A stretch of 64,000 nucleotides of DNA from Candidatus Flexifilum breve (GCA_016717205.1 JADKGC010000005.1:62001-126000); one strand, 5' to 3'; numbered from the stretch's first letter, positions 51,176-60,006 are shown. Notes: generated by a model not told the origin, from the letters alone. Program-made: numbers and translations.

Positions 51176-52012
51176 TCAAGCTGCCATGGTGACCGGCACA
51201 GCATAGGCGATGCCAGAGTGCAGCCGCTGCCGGTTGTAGAACACCTCAATGTAATCAAAGATCGCCATGCGCGCTTCCGAGCGAGTCGCAAAGACGTGTC
51301 CCTGAATCGCTTCGAGCTTGAGCGTGGCAAAGAAACTCTCTGCCAGCGCATTGTCATAGCAGTTGCCTGAACCGCTCATGCTGCGGATTACCTTGCCCTC
51401 ACATGCCTCGGCATAGAGCTGGTTGGCAAACTCGCTGCCCCGGTCAGAGTGCAGGATCACGCCCGCAGGCGGACAGTGATGGTGGAACGCCATCGTCAAG
51501 GCAGCGCGGGCAAGCTGCGCGTCATGGTGAATGCCCATCGACCAACCGACAATCCGCCGGGTAAAGATGTCCAGTACCGTCACCAGATACAGCCAGCCTT
51601 CGCGGGTCGGGATGTAAGTGGTGTCGGTGACCCACTTCTCGTGTTCTCGCTGCGCGGTGAAGTCCTGTGCCAGCAGGTTCTCCACGACATAGCGATTTTG
51701 TACAGAACGGGTCAGACAAGGACGATGGGACTTCGCCCGCACTGAGCGCAAATGCAGCTGATGCATAAGGCGGGCGACGCGCTTGCGCGACGTGCAGATG
51801 CCTTGCGCGCGTAGGGCTGCTTCCACTCGGTTGCTGCCGTAAGTGTGACGACTATCCTCAAAGACCGTTTGAATCTGTTCGCTTAGGTAGGTGTCGCGCT
51901 GGTGATGAGCACTCGTCTTGGTTTCACGCCAAGCATAGTACCCGCTCTCCGACACATCCAATACCCGGCATAATTCCCCAACAGCAACTTTTTTCCGTGC
52001 TTTTTCCATCAC
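51176..52012 (-). CDS. IS3-family transposase OrfB (copy A, intact DDE domain)
   Basis: A 278-residue rve-type integrase-transposase: HTH_21-type N-terminus (VAVGELCRVLDVSESGYYAW) and the catalytic core with Asp in WVTDTTYIPTREG, Asp in VILHSDRGSEFAN and Glu in SFFATLKLEA (DDE). In this family it is made as an OrfAB fusion by -1 frameshifting. In copy A the slippery run upstream has only six A residues, so fusion may be impaired. Confidence 0.9.
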   Translation of the reverse strand: MMEKARKKVAVGELCRVLDVSESGYYAWRETKTSAHHQRDTYLSEQIQTVFEDSRHTYGSNRVEAALRAQGICTSRKRVARLMHQLHLRSVRAKSHRPCLTRSVQNRYVVENLLAQDFTAQREHEKWVTDTTYIPTREGWLYLVTVLDIFTRRIVGWSMGIHHDAQLARAALTMAFHHHCPPAGVILHSDRGSEFANQLYAEACEGKVIRSMSGSGNCYDNALAESFFATLKLEAIQGHVFATRSEARMAIFDYIEVFYNRQRLHSGIAYAVPVTMAA

Positions 52013-52307
52013 GGCATATCGCTCGGCTTTTCCTGGCTGACGATCGAGATAGCTTTTTTAGCACCTGAATGGTCGCCTCTTTCTGCGCGACCGTCCGCTC
52101 CAACTCTCGGACGCGCCTGCTCAGTTCGCTCATCGTCGCCGTGTTTATATCCAATACTTCCGGTTGCCCGAACTGCTTCATCCAGTGGTGTAATGTCTTG
52201 TTGGCAATCCCCAGTTCGCGGGCCGTACGCGTCACGTTCTGGCTGGCTTCTGCCTTGCGCACCGCTTCCCGTTTGAACTCTTCCGTGAATTGTGATCCTC
52301 GACCCAT
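51924..52307 (-). CDS. IS3-family OrfA (copy A, slippery run altered)
   Basis: A helix-turn-helix protein (FTEEFKREAVRKAEASQNVT, ARELGIANKTLHHWMKQFG) with a leucine-zipper-like helix. The first 86 residues equal OrfA of copy B. At the A-run near 52055 this copy has AAAAAA where copy B has AAAAAAA, and the frame continues into an unrelated 40-residue tail instead of the normal stop. Confidence 0.75.
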   Translation of the reverse strand: MGRGSQFTEEFKREAVRKAEASQNVTRTARELGIANKTLHHWMKQFGQPEVLDINTATMSELSRRVRELERTVAQKEATIQVLKKLSRSSARKSRAICRDGKSTEKSCCWGIMPGIGCVGERVLCLA

Positions 52308-52379
52308 TTCGCAATCTCCCTGAGCTTGATTATTGTACTCGCTTGGGAAACTGTTACTCTATTTTATCGGGGTAGACCA

Positions 52380-52804
52380 AGATACAGCCAGCCTTCGCGG
52401 GTCGGGATGTAAGTGGTGTCGGTGACCCACTTCTCGTGTTCTCGCTGCGCGGTGAAGTCCTGTGCCAGCAGGTTCTCCACGACATAGCGATTTTGTACAG
52501 AACGGGTCAGACAAGGACGATGGGACTTCGCCCGCACTGAGCGCAAATGCAGCTGATGCATAAGGCGGGCGACGCGCTTGCGCGACGTGCAGATGCCTTG
52601 CGCGCGTAGGGCTGCTTCCACTCGGTTGCTGCCGTAAGTGTGACGACTGTCCTCAAAGACCGTTTGAATCTGTTCGCTTAGGTAGGTGTCGCGCTGGTGA
52701 TGAGCACTCGTCTTGGTTTCACGCCAAGCATAGTACCCGCTCTCCGACACATCCAATACCCGGCATAATTCCCCAACAGCAACTTTTTTCCGTGCTTTTT
52801 CCAT
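52380..52804 (-). pseudogene. Truncated IS3-family OrfB (copy B)
   Basis: It begins MEKARKKVAVGELCRVLDV as in copy A but ends at WVTDTTYIPTREGWLYL, where copy A's terminal repeat cuts in. It keeps only the first catalytic Asp, so it is inactive. Confidence 0.9.
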
Positions 52805-53103
52805 CACGGCATATCGCTCGGCTTTTCCTGGCTGACGATCGAGATAGCTTTTTTTAGCACCTGAATGGTCGCCTCTTTCTGCGCGACCGTCCGCTCCAAC
52901 TCTCGGACGCGCCTGCTCAGTTCGCTCATCGTCGCCGTGTTTATATCCAATACTTCCGGTTGCCCGAACTGCTTCATCCAGTGGTGTAATGTCTTGTTGG
53001 CAATCCCCAGTTCGCGGGCCGTACGCGTCACGTTCTGGCTGGCTTCTGCCTTGCGCACCGCTTCCCGTTTGAACTCTTCCGTGAATTGTGATCCTCGACC
53101 CAT
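52804..53103 (-). CDS. IS3-family OrfA (copy B, intact)
   Basis: A 99-residue helix-turn-helix protein with the normal ending ISIVSQEKPSDMP. It has an AAAAAAAG slippery site in the codons for KK, after which a -1 shift leads into the OrfB frame (KKSYLDRQPGKAERYAV). This shows the ancestral arrangement of the element. Confidence 0.85.
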   Translation of the reverse strand: MGRGSQFTEEFKREAVRKAEASQNVTRTARELGIANKTLHHWMKQFGQPEVLDINTATMSELSRRVRELERTVAQKEATIQVLKKAISIVSQEKPSDMP

Positions 53104-53177
53104 TTCGCAATCTCCCTGAGCTTGATTATTGTACTCGCTTGGGAAACTGTTACTCTATTTTATCGGGGGTAGACCAG

Positions 53178-53807
53178 TATATGCTCTCTAAATACCCAAT
53201 TACCTACGCGCAATTCCAAGCTTTTATAGATGCCAAAGACGGTTTTACGGATGAGCGATGGTGGCAGGATCTCTTTATGAAGAATCAAGCTATGTTTCCT
53301 CAAAGATATAAGTATGGGAATCATCCGCGCGATAATGTGAGCTGGTATCAAGCAGTTGCATTTTGCAGATGGCTCACGTTCAGCTACCATAAAGCAGATC
53401 TGCTGCTACGCAATTACGAGATTCGGCTTCCAAGTGAGCAGCAATGGGAGATTGCCGCTCGAATGCCAGATAACCGAGTATATCCATGGGGAATGAACTA
53501 TTCAACAAACGCCGCGAATCTAGGTCAAATAGGAATGACATCTACTGTCGGCATCTATCCACAGGGGCAGAATAATGATGGAATAGAAGATATGGCAGGA
53601 AATGTGTGGGAATGGTGCATCAACGACTATTATGATGCTTCATCCACATCTACCTCAAGCGACAGAAGAAAGGCATTGCGTGGAGGTGCTTGGGTCAATT
53701 CCACAGAGAAATACCTAAGGTCTACTTCTCGCAACCATTGTGTTCCGTACGCCACCACAGATTACATTGGATTTCGAGTTTGTGCTGTTAAGCATTATGC
53801 ATCGTAG
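53178..53807 (+). pseudogene. FGE-fold domain, 3' part of the interrupted TIR-NACHT-FGE gene
   Basis: The frame encodes the FGE/SUMF1 fold from its second strand: YMLSKYPITYAQFQAFIDA, DNVSWYQAVAFCRWLTF, RLPSEQQWEIAARMPD, DGIEDMAGNVWEWCINDYYD, KALRGGAWVNSTEKYLRS and DYIGFRVC. The usual N-terminal 'MG.' strand is missing, presumably deleted with the insertion. The catalytic cysteine pair is not present, so it is probably a binding domain. The open frame nominally starts inside the IS at 53088. Confidence 0.75.
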
Positions 53808-53827
53808 GTAAATGGATAGAACATACA

Positions 53828-54516
53828 ATGGATAAGAAACCTCAATCTCCTGATGTTGCGACTCGGGACGAGCAGAGCCGCCCTATTACTGATCAAGAAA
53901 GAAACTCCCTTAGAGCTTTTCTACAAAGGTCTGAGGTCAGGTTATCGACAATTCAACGTACTATGATGATGGTGGTAGTGCTTACATCCTTGGTTGCGGT
54001 AGCAGCGTTCGTGTATAGTGGTCAACTTGGTGAAAGTAGTTTATCTATAGCTACACATGTAGAAGACATCTATTCGAGCACTGATTTAAGCCAAGTGTCG
54101 ATTAAAATTCTGGTGACTATTTCACTCCTGATCCCTACACTTATCGCTTTGTTTGTGATATCAACGTTTATCTATTCGATCACGCGCGATGTAGTAAAAT
54201 TTTATTTTGCGGTTGACACCCTCGGTCTACACCACAGTGTAGTTTCTCCAAGCCTAGCTATGCCCGGACTAAGCTATCCCTCCGATGAATCTGCCACAGT
54301 AAAATTAGAAATGCTTCGAAAAGAGATGATGCCTCAATATGTCAGCTATGTTCTCACACTTAACGATCAATCTCGTAAGTGGCATTTCGATCCGTTAATT
54401 GAGGCGACAAAGGGGGAAATAATCGATCGTACACGCAGTATTCAATCCCTAGAGGAACTTGGAATACATTTGGACATAAAGGAACAGACAAACGCAAACT
54501 ATCTAAGAAGCCATAT
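53828..54516 (+). pseudogene. Membrane protein, 5' part interrupted by IS5-family element
   Basis: From ATG 53828 the frame encodes a protein with two hydrophobic helices (MMMVVVLTSLVAVAAFVYSG and LVTISLLIPTLIALFVIST) and a soluble region with SRKWHFDPLIEATKGEIIDR. It continues in frame at 55383 when the IS and one AT duplication are removed, reading LRSHIWLLNTVFGITR, for about 375 residues in all. It follows the TIR-NACHT-FGE remnant by 20 bases and may have been its partner. Confidence 0.7.
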
Positions 54517-55380
54517 GAAAATTATGCGGGAATGCGCTTGAGCAAGGTATGAATGGAAGCCAGATAGATCATGCCCGTACTCAAGGTCGTATTAACTTCA
54601 TAATCCTTGCTCAAGCGACGGTAGTTGTTCAACCAAGCAAAGGTGCGTTCCACCACCCACCGTCTGGGCAACACCGCAAACCCTTTCTGCGCCGGGGGAA
54701 TCGCGACAATTGCGAGGATGAGCTTGAGAAAGTATAAACACCACGCGACGAGTTGTCCGCGATAACCGCCATCTGCCCAGACCAGTACGAGCCGCAGGCG
54801 CACCATCGCTGGCAGTGCCTCTAGCAGGAAGCGGGCACCGTCGCGATCCTGAAGACTGGCACTGTGGATCAGCACTTTCAGCAGGTGTCCCAACGTATCG
54901 ACCACAATATGCCGTTTGCGTCCTTTGACTTTTTTGCCGGCATCGTAACCACGTTCGTTACCCGCCCGCGTCGTTTTGACGCTCTGGCTATCGACAATCC
55001 CGGCGCTTGGGTAGGGACAGCGACCTTGACGACGACGTTCTAGCCACACCAGCGCCAAGTTCACTCGCTCCCATGTCCCATCCAAACACCATTTACGGTA
55101 ATGATAGTAGACGCTCTGATAATGGGGAAACTCCCCCGGCAAGTTCTGCCACTGGCTTCCGGTTTTAGCGATGTACAGCATCCCATTGACCGCTTGGCGC
55201 ATGTCAATTTCCACAGGACGCCCCGCCCCCTGCTTCCTCAGTGGCAGCAGCTCCCGAATCGTTTCCCACTGCTTATCGCTCAAATCGCTGGTGTAGACCT
55301 TGATTCTGTGACACACTTGATTTCTTCCTGTTTGGTAGTTGGTTTGGTTCGCACCTCCATTCTACCGAACAGGAATTTTC
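54517..55380 (-). mobile_element. IS5-family insertion sequence
   Basis: The 864-base unit begins GAAAATT and ends AATTTTC and carries one transposase gene. Flanks read CCATAT before and ATATGG after. Restoring the interrupted frame requires removal of the IS plus 2 bases (AT), so the target duplication is probably 2 bases at a TA-rich site, as for some IS5-family subgroups. Confidence 0.85.
54522..55316 (-). CDS. IS5-family transposase
   Basis: A 264-residue DDE transposase: N-terminal DUF4096-type domain (LSDKQWETIRELLP, GSQWQNLPGEFPHYQSVYYH), then AGIVDSQSVKTTRAGNERGY with the first Asp, VLVWADGGYRGQL with the second, and RWVVERTFAWLNNYRRLSKD with the Glu. It fills the element and is probably functional. 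Confidence 0.92.
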   Translation of the reverse strand: MCHRIKVYTSDLSDKQWETIRELLPLRKQGAGRPVEIDMRQAVNGMLYIAKTGSQWQNLPGEFPHYQSVYYHYRKWCLDGTWERVNLALVWLERRRQGRCPYPSAGIVDSQSVKTTRAGNERGYDAGKKVKGRKRHIVVDTLGHLLKVLIHSASLQDRDGARFLLEALPAMVRLRLVLVWADGGYRGQLVAWCLYFLKLILAIVAIPPAQKGFAVLPRRWVVERTFAWLNNYRRLSKDYEVNTTLSTGMIYLASIHTLLKRIPA

Positions 55381-55382
55381 AT

Positions 55383-55821
55383 ATGGCTTCTAAATACTGT
55401 ATTTGGAATAACTAGGAGTACAGACCGAACCTTAATTCAGGAAGCCATTGTTGCTGAGTGTACTCTGGTTCGATCCACAATGATTTTAAGATCATCACTC
55501 TTTCGTGTTCTTCAGTTAATCCTTATTGTATTCTGGTCATTCATTTTCATTGCGTGTTATACGAATATCACAAAGCTGACGTCGACTTACAACCCACTCA
55601 TATTGTCATTGGTAAATCTTGCTTGGTCACTAACACTTCCAGCAGTTCTAAGAATCCCTATTAAATGGATAACAAATAACGATTCTTCCCAGCAAGCCTA
55701 CTCAGACGTATATATAGCACCTGTAACAACTTTGGTGGGAATTTCCTATAAAGTTTCCATAGTTGTATCTGTTGCATCCATTCTGCTTCTTGGGTACGGC
55801 CTATCTTTCTTGGTACAGTAA
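55383..55821 (+). pseudogene. Membrane protein, 3' part interrupted by IS5-family element
   Basis: The continuation of the gene at 53828. It has two or three further hydrophobic helices (VLQLILIVFWSFIFIACY, LSLVNLAWSLTLPAVL and VSIVVSVASILLLGYGLSFL), making a membrane protein with four or five segments. It has no start of its own outside the IS. Confidence 0.7.
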
Positions 55822-56301
55822 ATTCTCTGGCAAGGTTCTTCCAGATTCATCTAAGCGAAAACGAACGTTTGAATCCAGCTCCCTGATGTGTAAAGGTAAA
55901 CGGACGGGGATGAAGGCATATAATCGAAATCCTTGCTACACTGAGTCTGGTTTTACACAAGCAACAGCTTAGCAATTCCACTGATTTGCCTCTGAGAAGC
56001 TGGTCGCATGCGTAAATGTGGAGAGCCACAGGTTGTACCAGCTTTTTGTTCCCCTCAGCCTATTATGCGTACCGATAAACCTGTTAGCTTCCCAACCGAA
56101 CCGGAATCCTCCATTCCCCAAATGGACGATTCCGGGGTTTTGTCAATCCACGTGTGATACGCTGAAGCTGCTAAACACAGCAGACTGAAATCTTGCGCTC
56201 GGCCACCGCAAAAATGACAAGCCCTGACTGAAAATTTACGGGGATCCGATCGAGCGAGTTTGGTACGCTGAGGCTGTGAGTAAAACGGAGGCGCATGACC
56301 G
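55822..56301. other. Gene-free junction between cargo and recombinase module
   Basis: No credible gene is seen in 480 bases. Base composition shifts from AT-rich cargo to GC-rich backbone here. Apart from the terminator at 56101-56140 nothing was recognised. Being directly upstream of the recombinase operon, it is a reasonable place to look for an attachment site. Confidence 0.4.
56101..56140 (+). terminator. Intrinsic terminator
   Basis: Arms CCGGAATC (56101-56108) and GATTCCGG (56128-56135) enclose a second stem CCATT/AATGG, and GGTTTT follows. It is placed to stop transcription from the cargo side before the recombinase operon. Confidence 0.7.
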
Positions 56302-56514
56302 ATGGAGAAACCAATTGTATCTACCCTACCCGCTCGGCAGCCCAAGCGGGAATGTATCTTTGCCATTCGGCTGACCGAAGCGGAACGCAGCCAGATCGAG
56401 GCACTGGCACAGCGACTCAAGCTGCCGGACTCGTTCATGGCGCGGCATATCATCTTGGAGGCTGTGCAGCATCACAGCCGAGTAATTTCTGGGGATGCAG
56501 AACTTGAAGGCTGA
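56302..56514 (+). CDS. Small RHH-type regulator of the recombinase operon
   Basis: A 70-residue protein with an RHH-like pattern (ECIFAIRLTEAERSQIEALA, then LPDSFMARHIILEAVQ). ATG 56302 is about 11 bases after GGAGG. It overlaps the next small gene by 20 bases and probably regulates or assists the recombinase. Confidence 0.55.
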   Translation: MEKPIVSTLPARQPKRECIFAIRLTEAERSQIEALAQRLKLPDSFMARHIILEAVQHHSRVISGDAELEG

Positions 56515-56707
56515 GAGTCGTGAGCAGGATGATCAACTAAATAGCCAGCCGGGGGTGAATCTGGAAACGATTTATCGCGCGCTGCTGAAAATTGTTGCGC
56601 GCTGGAACGAAACGCCGTACACTGAGGACAGATTACGCCAGACCGCCGAGCGCCAACCCGACGATCTGGCTGACCCCGCGAGTGAATTGGACACATCGCA
56701 GGGCTGA
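56495..56707 (+). CDS. Small hypothetical protein of the recombinase operon
   Basis: A 70-residue protein with a helical centre (NLETIYRALLKIVARWNE) and an acidic tail. It overlaps the RHH gene and lies 97 bases before the serine recombinase, so it may be an accessory factor. No family was recognised. Confidence 0.4.
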   Translation: MQNLKAESREQDDQLNSQPGVNLETIYRALLKIVARWNETPYTEDRLRQTAERQPDDLADPASELDTSQG

Positions 56708-56804
56708 GACGCATTGTATATCAAAGCGCCTCGTTCCTGCATGGATTTGTTCCCGCAGGGGCGAGGCGTTTTCGTTGTGAGAACGCTTTTTGAGGAAATG
56801 AGCG

Positions 56805-58811
56805 ATGCCGAGATACCGTAAGCCGCAAACCAACGCGATTGATCCCTACAAGGCGCAGGCGCTACCGACGAATCGCCCGATCGCGGTGTACTACCGCCAG
56901 TCGAGCGAGGGACAGATCGGCAACATCTCGACCACGCTGCAAACGGTCGATATGGTTGAGCATTTGATGCGTCAGGGCTGGACACGCGAGCGCATCAAGC
57001 TGATTGACTTCGATGCTGGTGTGAGCGGCACGAAGAAGATTCACGAGCGCAAGGGACTGTCGCAGGCGTTTGAATTGATCAAAGCCAAAGAGATTGGCGT
57101 GATCGCGGCGCAGGACGTGGATCGCTTCTTCCGCGACATGGCGCAGATTGAGACGAACATCTTCATCGAAGCCTGCCGCGAGAACAACGTCCTCGTGCTG
57201 ACCCCGACCTTCATCTACGATTTCGCCCACCCCACGCAGGGCCGCTACCACATCCAGATGTTCCGCGAGCAGGTGCAGCGCGCCGCGGACTATCTCGAAT
57301 TCTTCGTCAAAGGACGGCTGTGGCGGGCACGTGAGTACCTGAACGATCAAGGCGAGTGGACGGGGACAGCGGTCGCGCTCGGCTACATGGTCGATACGCG
57401 CGAATTCCTCGAAGCCAAAGTGTCCAATCCGCAGTACCGCCGCTATGTCCCGTTCAAACCGTATGACGACGTGGTGCGCGCCTACTTCGCGCTTTACAAG
57501 CAGCACAACGGCAACCTGAAAGCAACCTGGCGGCACATCGAGCAGCATGGTCCGTTCATCCCCGAATTTGAGGCGCATCAGCCGCCGGGCGGGTTTGTGT
57601 TCCCTACGAACATCTCGAAGCGGTCACGGTTCACCGATAAGCTGATGCTCTCGGAGTACGGCTTGGGCAATCTGCTCACGAATGCCGTTTACATTGGACA
57701 CTGGGCGCATGGCGGTGTGATCGTGCAGCAGCACAACCATGAGCCGATTGTCCCGCTCGATTTGTTCATGTATGCCTTCAACCGACTGTCACGCCACACG
57801 CTGAACGGCGAGCCGAACCCGGATTACATGCCCCATCGCCCGTGGGTGCGGCACACTAAAGCCGAGCGTGGCGTGGAACCACCGACTTACACCCGCTGTG
57901 TGTATTCGACCGATGTGCCCGGGATGGCGCTGCGTCGGCTCTCGACCAACTGGCAGCCGAAGAATCAGCAGTATGTCTACGCGCTTTACGGCACGGATCG
58001 GAAGCGTATCTGGTATATGATGGCGCGGTTCATCGATACGGCCATTGATGATCTGCTGCTTGAACGCTTGGAGGCTACCACCATTGACGAGGAAGCGTGG
58101 CGGAAAGCGGTTGAGCTGTCGCAGGACGGCGTGCAGGTCGATGTCCGGCGCATCCAGACCGCGATCCGCTCCGCCGAACAGGCGCAGCGCAGCATCGTTG
58201 AGAACCTGAAGGCGCTCACCCATCCCGATCTGGTCAAACAACTTCAAGATGATTACATCGCCAGCGAGCGCGAGATCGAGCGGCTGAAGGCGGAACTCAA
58301 ACATCTGCAATACGACAAGGGACATCAACGGCTGCTGCTCGAAGCCCGTCCGGTGCTGGAAATGGTGGTCGCCCGCTGGAGTGAAGTCGCCCCGGAGGAT
58401 CGGCGCGAACTCTTCGAAGCCTTCGCGCAGCACGCGATCGTCAATCGCCCAAACCGGATTACGCGCTGTGTCACCGTGATCTGGCGCGATGGGTCGCGCA
58501 CAATCCGCACGGGGACACGCGACGGTAACTACACCTATCCATGGACGGAAGCCGAGCGCGCCCGGCTCTATGAGCTAGTGACAAATCGCGCTTCCCAGAT
58601 CGAACTGCTGCGCGCTTTTCCCGGTGCAAACTGGCGCATGATCCGCGAGCGCTATACCTACCACTTCGGCAACCCGGCGTGGCGCTCGATCTATCGCCGC
58701 AGCCAAACGAAGTACGGCCCCTACATCCGCTGGCAGGACACCGCCGAATTCCGCGCCGAACACAGCAATGAAGCGCACCTTCACGTGAGTGCAAACAGCT
58801 CGTACCCATGA
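56805..58811 (+). CDS. Large serine recombinase (integrase/resolvase family)
   Basis: A 668-residue protein. The N-terminal resolvase domain has AVYYRQSSEGQIGN with likely nucleophile Ser33, then FDAGVSGTKKIHERKGL and VIAAQDVDRFFRDM. A Recombinase domain follows (ALGYMVDTREFL, YGLGNLLTNAVYIGHWAHGG) and then a long coiled coil (IERLKAELKHLQYDKGHQR). The usual zinc-ribbon cysteines are reduced. The C-terminal 100 residues hold a Myb/SANT-like helical part (WTEAERARLYELVTNRASQ). It probably integrates or resolves the element. ATG 56805 is used. Confidence 0.9.
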   Translation: MPRYRKPQTNAIDPYKAQALPTNRPIAVYYRQSSEGQIGNISTTLQTVDMVEHLMRQGWTRERIKLIDFDAGVSGTKKIHERKGLSQAFELIKAKEIGVIAAQDVDRFFRDMAQIETNIFIEACRENNVLVLTPTFIYDFAHPTQGRYHIQMFREQVQRAADYLEFFVKGRLWRAREYLNDQGEWTGTAVALGYMVDTREFLEAKVSNPQYRRYVPFKPYDDVVRAYFALYKQHNGNLKATWRHIEQHGPFIPEFEAHQPPGGFVFPTNISKRSRFTDKLMLSEYGLGNLLTNAVYIGHWAHGGVIVQQHNHEPIVPLDLFMYAFNRLSRHTLNGEPNPDYMPHRPWVRHTKAERGVEPPTYTRCVYSTDVPGMALRRLSTNWQPKNQQYVYALYGTDRKRIWYMMARFIDTAIDDLLLERLEATTIDEEAWRKAVELSQDGVQVDVRRIQTAIRSAEQAQRSIVENLKALTHPDLVKQLQDDYIASEREIERLKAELKHLQYDKGHQRLLLEARPVLEMVVARWSEVAPEDRRELFEAFAQHAIVNRPNRITRCVTVIWRDGSRTIRTGTRDGNYTYPWTEAERARLYELVTNRASQIELLRAFPGANWRMIRERYTYHFGNPAWRSIYRRSQTKYGPYIRWQDTAEFRAEHSNEAHLHVSANSSYP

Positions 58812-58879
58812 TGTTTTCTCCTCGCGCCTGTGCGCTTGTCTTCTCTATCGACCCTGTGCCGATTTCTGACCAGAGGAGA

Positions 58880-59001
58880 GCAGGCGATCACGCCAGCCAT
58901 CACCCCACGGGCGCTACCCGCTTGCGTTGAGCGCAGCGGCGCCAGCCCGGAGCAAGCGGGTGAAGCGAAGTCCGCAGGACTTTGATGGGGGGCGCGCCTG
59001 C
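58880..59001. other. Structured inverted-repeat region after the recombinase gene
   Basis: The gap 58812-59372 has no credible gene. It includes arms GCAGGCG/CGCCTGC (58880-58886/58995-59001) enclosing a 10-bp perfect pair ACCCGCTTGC/GCAAGCGGGT (58916-58925/58952-58961) and a small AAGTCC-GCA-GGACTT hairpin (58968-58982). It could be a recombination site or another copy of the type of element found beside the relaxase genes. Nothing was recognised from 59002 to 59372. Confidence 0.45.
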
Positions 59002-59372
59002 TAGGATGGTCAGCGACAAATCGGCACGTCTCCGGGTCGGAGAGGTGAAGCGCCACGCACGAAGAGGATCGTGGCGTCCAGCACGACAGTTGACCGGCCT
59101 CCGCAGCGAATGGGTGCAAATGAGGATGCAGCACACTCGTTGGACTGGTCAGCACGACTGCGCGGTATCAAGCAGTCACCGGGTCGACAGATTGGAACAG
59201 CAGACGAAAGGGCGCAGATCGCAGGGGCTGATGAGGTGACGGCCAGCGCGTCCAGTGGGGATTGAGCGACAGCATGCAGCCTCCCATGACGGTTGCCCGA
59301 CCTACTCGCGCTCAAGAACTAAGACGGTCACCGCAGGCGGGATTCTGAGCATGACGGGTCAGCAGACGTGGA

Positions 59373-59990
59373 TCACACATCGCGCTCATCGGGGAAGTAG
59401 GTGGACTGGAAGTTGTATAGCGCAGGCTGGTCGCTGTGGCGGACGCCTTCGTAGAGTGCTCCCGTGATACGATTGAGCCCTTTGTGCAGTTTCTCGCGGG
59501 CGTAGTGCTCGTCCCCCTGCGCCAGCATCTGGAGCGCAGTCTGTGTCAGGTAATCGACAGCAGCGAGGAGTTCATAGGCCATCCGTCCCTGCCATGCATG
59601 CACACCGTTCGCGTGGGCGGTCGCCGTCTTGATATCCTCCAACCCACTGTAAGCGCGCAGCATGCCCTTGGCGGTCGCTTCAAAGTCGTCGATGCGAACA
59701 TCATCCGGAGCGAAATGGCGTAGAAAGTCGCGCATCGCATCGACAGTATGGAACGAGAGATAGTTGTGTCCGCACTGCACCGCGAGGGGATGCCAGGCGG
59801 ACTCAAAGTCCGGATGATCGCACAGTCCCAAGGCGGTGTTTTGCAGGGCGACGAGCAGGTCAACGACGCGGGCGTCGTCACGGTTGGCGTTCAGGTTAGA
59901 GGCGAGAAACTCGCCAAGGGCGGTGTACTGCGCGGCATCGAAGCGCGCGTGATACTGCTGCAATGCAGCGGCATGCAGATTGTGAGTCAT
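59373..59990 (-). CDS. Hypothetical protein, end of the PRTRC-like operon
   Basis: A 205-residue, mostly helical soluble protein. ATG 59990 (AAGGA 7 bases upstream) is preferred over a TTG further up. Recognisable text includes MTHNLHAAALQQYHARFDAA and a helical C-terminus (HYAREKLHKGLNRITGALYE). No known family. It is the last gene in the PRTRC-like operon, 17 bases after the previous stop. Confidence 0.5.
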   Translation of the reverse strand: MTHNLHAAALQQYHARFDAAQYTALGEFLASNLNANRDDARVVDLLVALQNTALGLCDHPDFESAWHPLAVQCGHNYLSFHTVDAMRDFLRHFAPDDVRIDDFEATAKGMLRAYSGLEDIKTATAHANGVHAWQGRMAYELLAAVDYLTQTALQMLAQGDEHYAREKLHKGLNRITGALYEGVRHSDQPALYNFQSTYFPDERDV

Positions 59991-60006
59991 GCGATTGTCC
60001 TTTGAA

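Larger units (their letters stand above)
51142..53176 (-). mobile_element. IS3-family tandem: complete copy plus truncated copy
   Basis: Terminal inverted repeats TGGTCTACCCCC at 51142 and its complement at 53165-53176 bound the unit. A complete copy (A) spans 51142-52379, ending at the internal terminal repeat GGTAGACCA. A second copy (B) occupies 52380-53176 and equals positions 51585-52379 of copy A, so it lacks the transposase 3' end. The copies are nearly identical, differing in one base of an A-run and at least one substitution. No clear target duplication flanks the unit, consistent with an adjacent deletion. Confidence 0.85.

Noticed and set aside
51137..53181. Target-site duplication around the IS3-family tandem
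   Set aside because: The flanks ACTGG and GTATA do not match in any register near the ends, and the host gene frame is not restored by simple excision.
35035..53807. Diversity-generating retroelement suggested by FGE-fold proteins
   Set aside because: No reverse transcriptase and no template/variable repeat pair was seen in the window.
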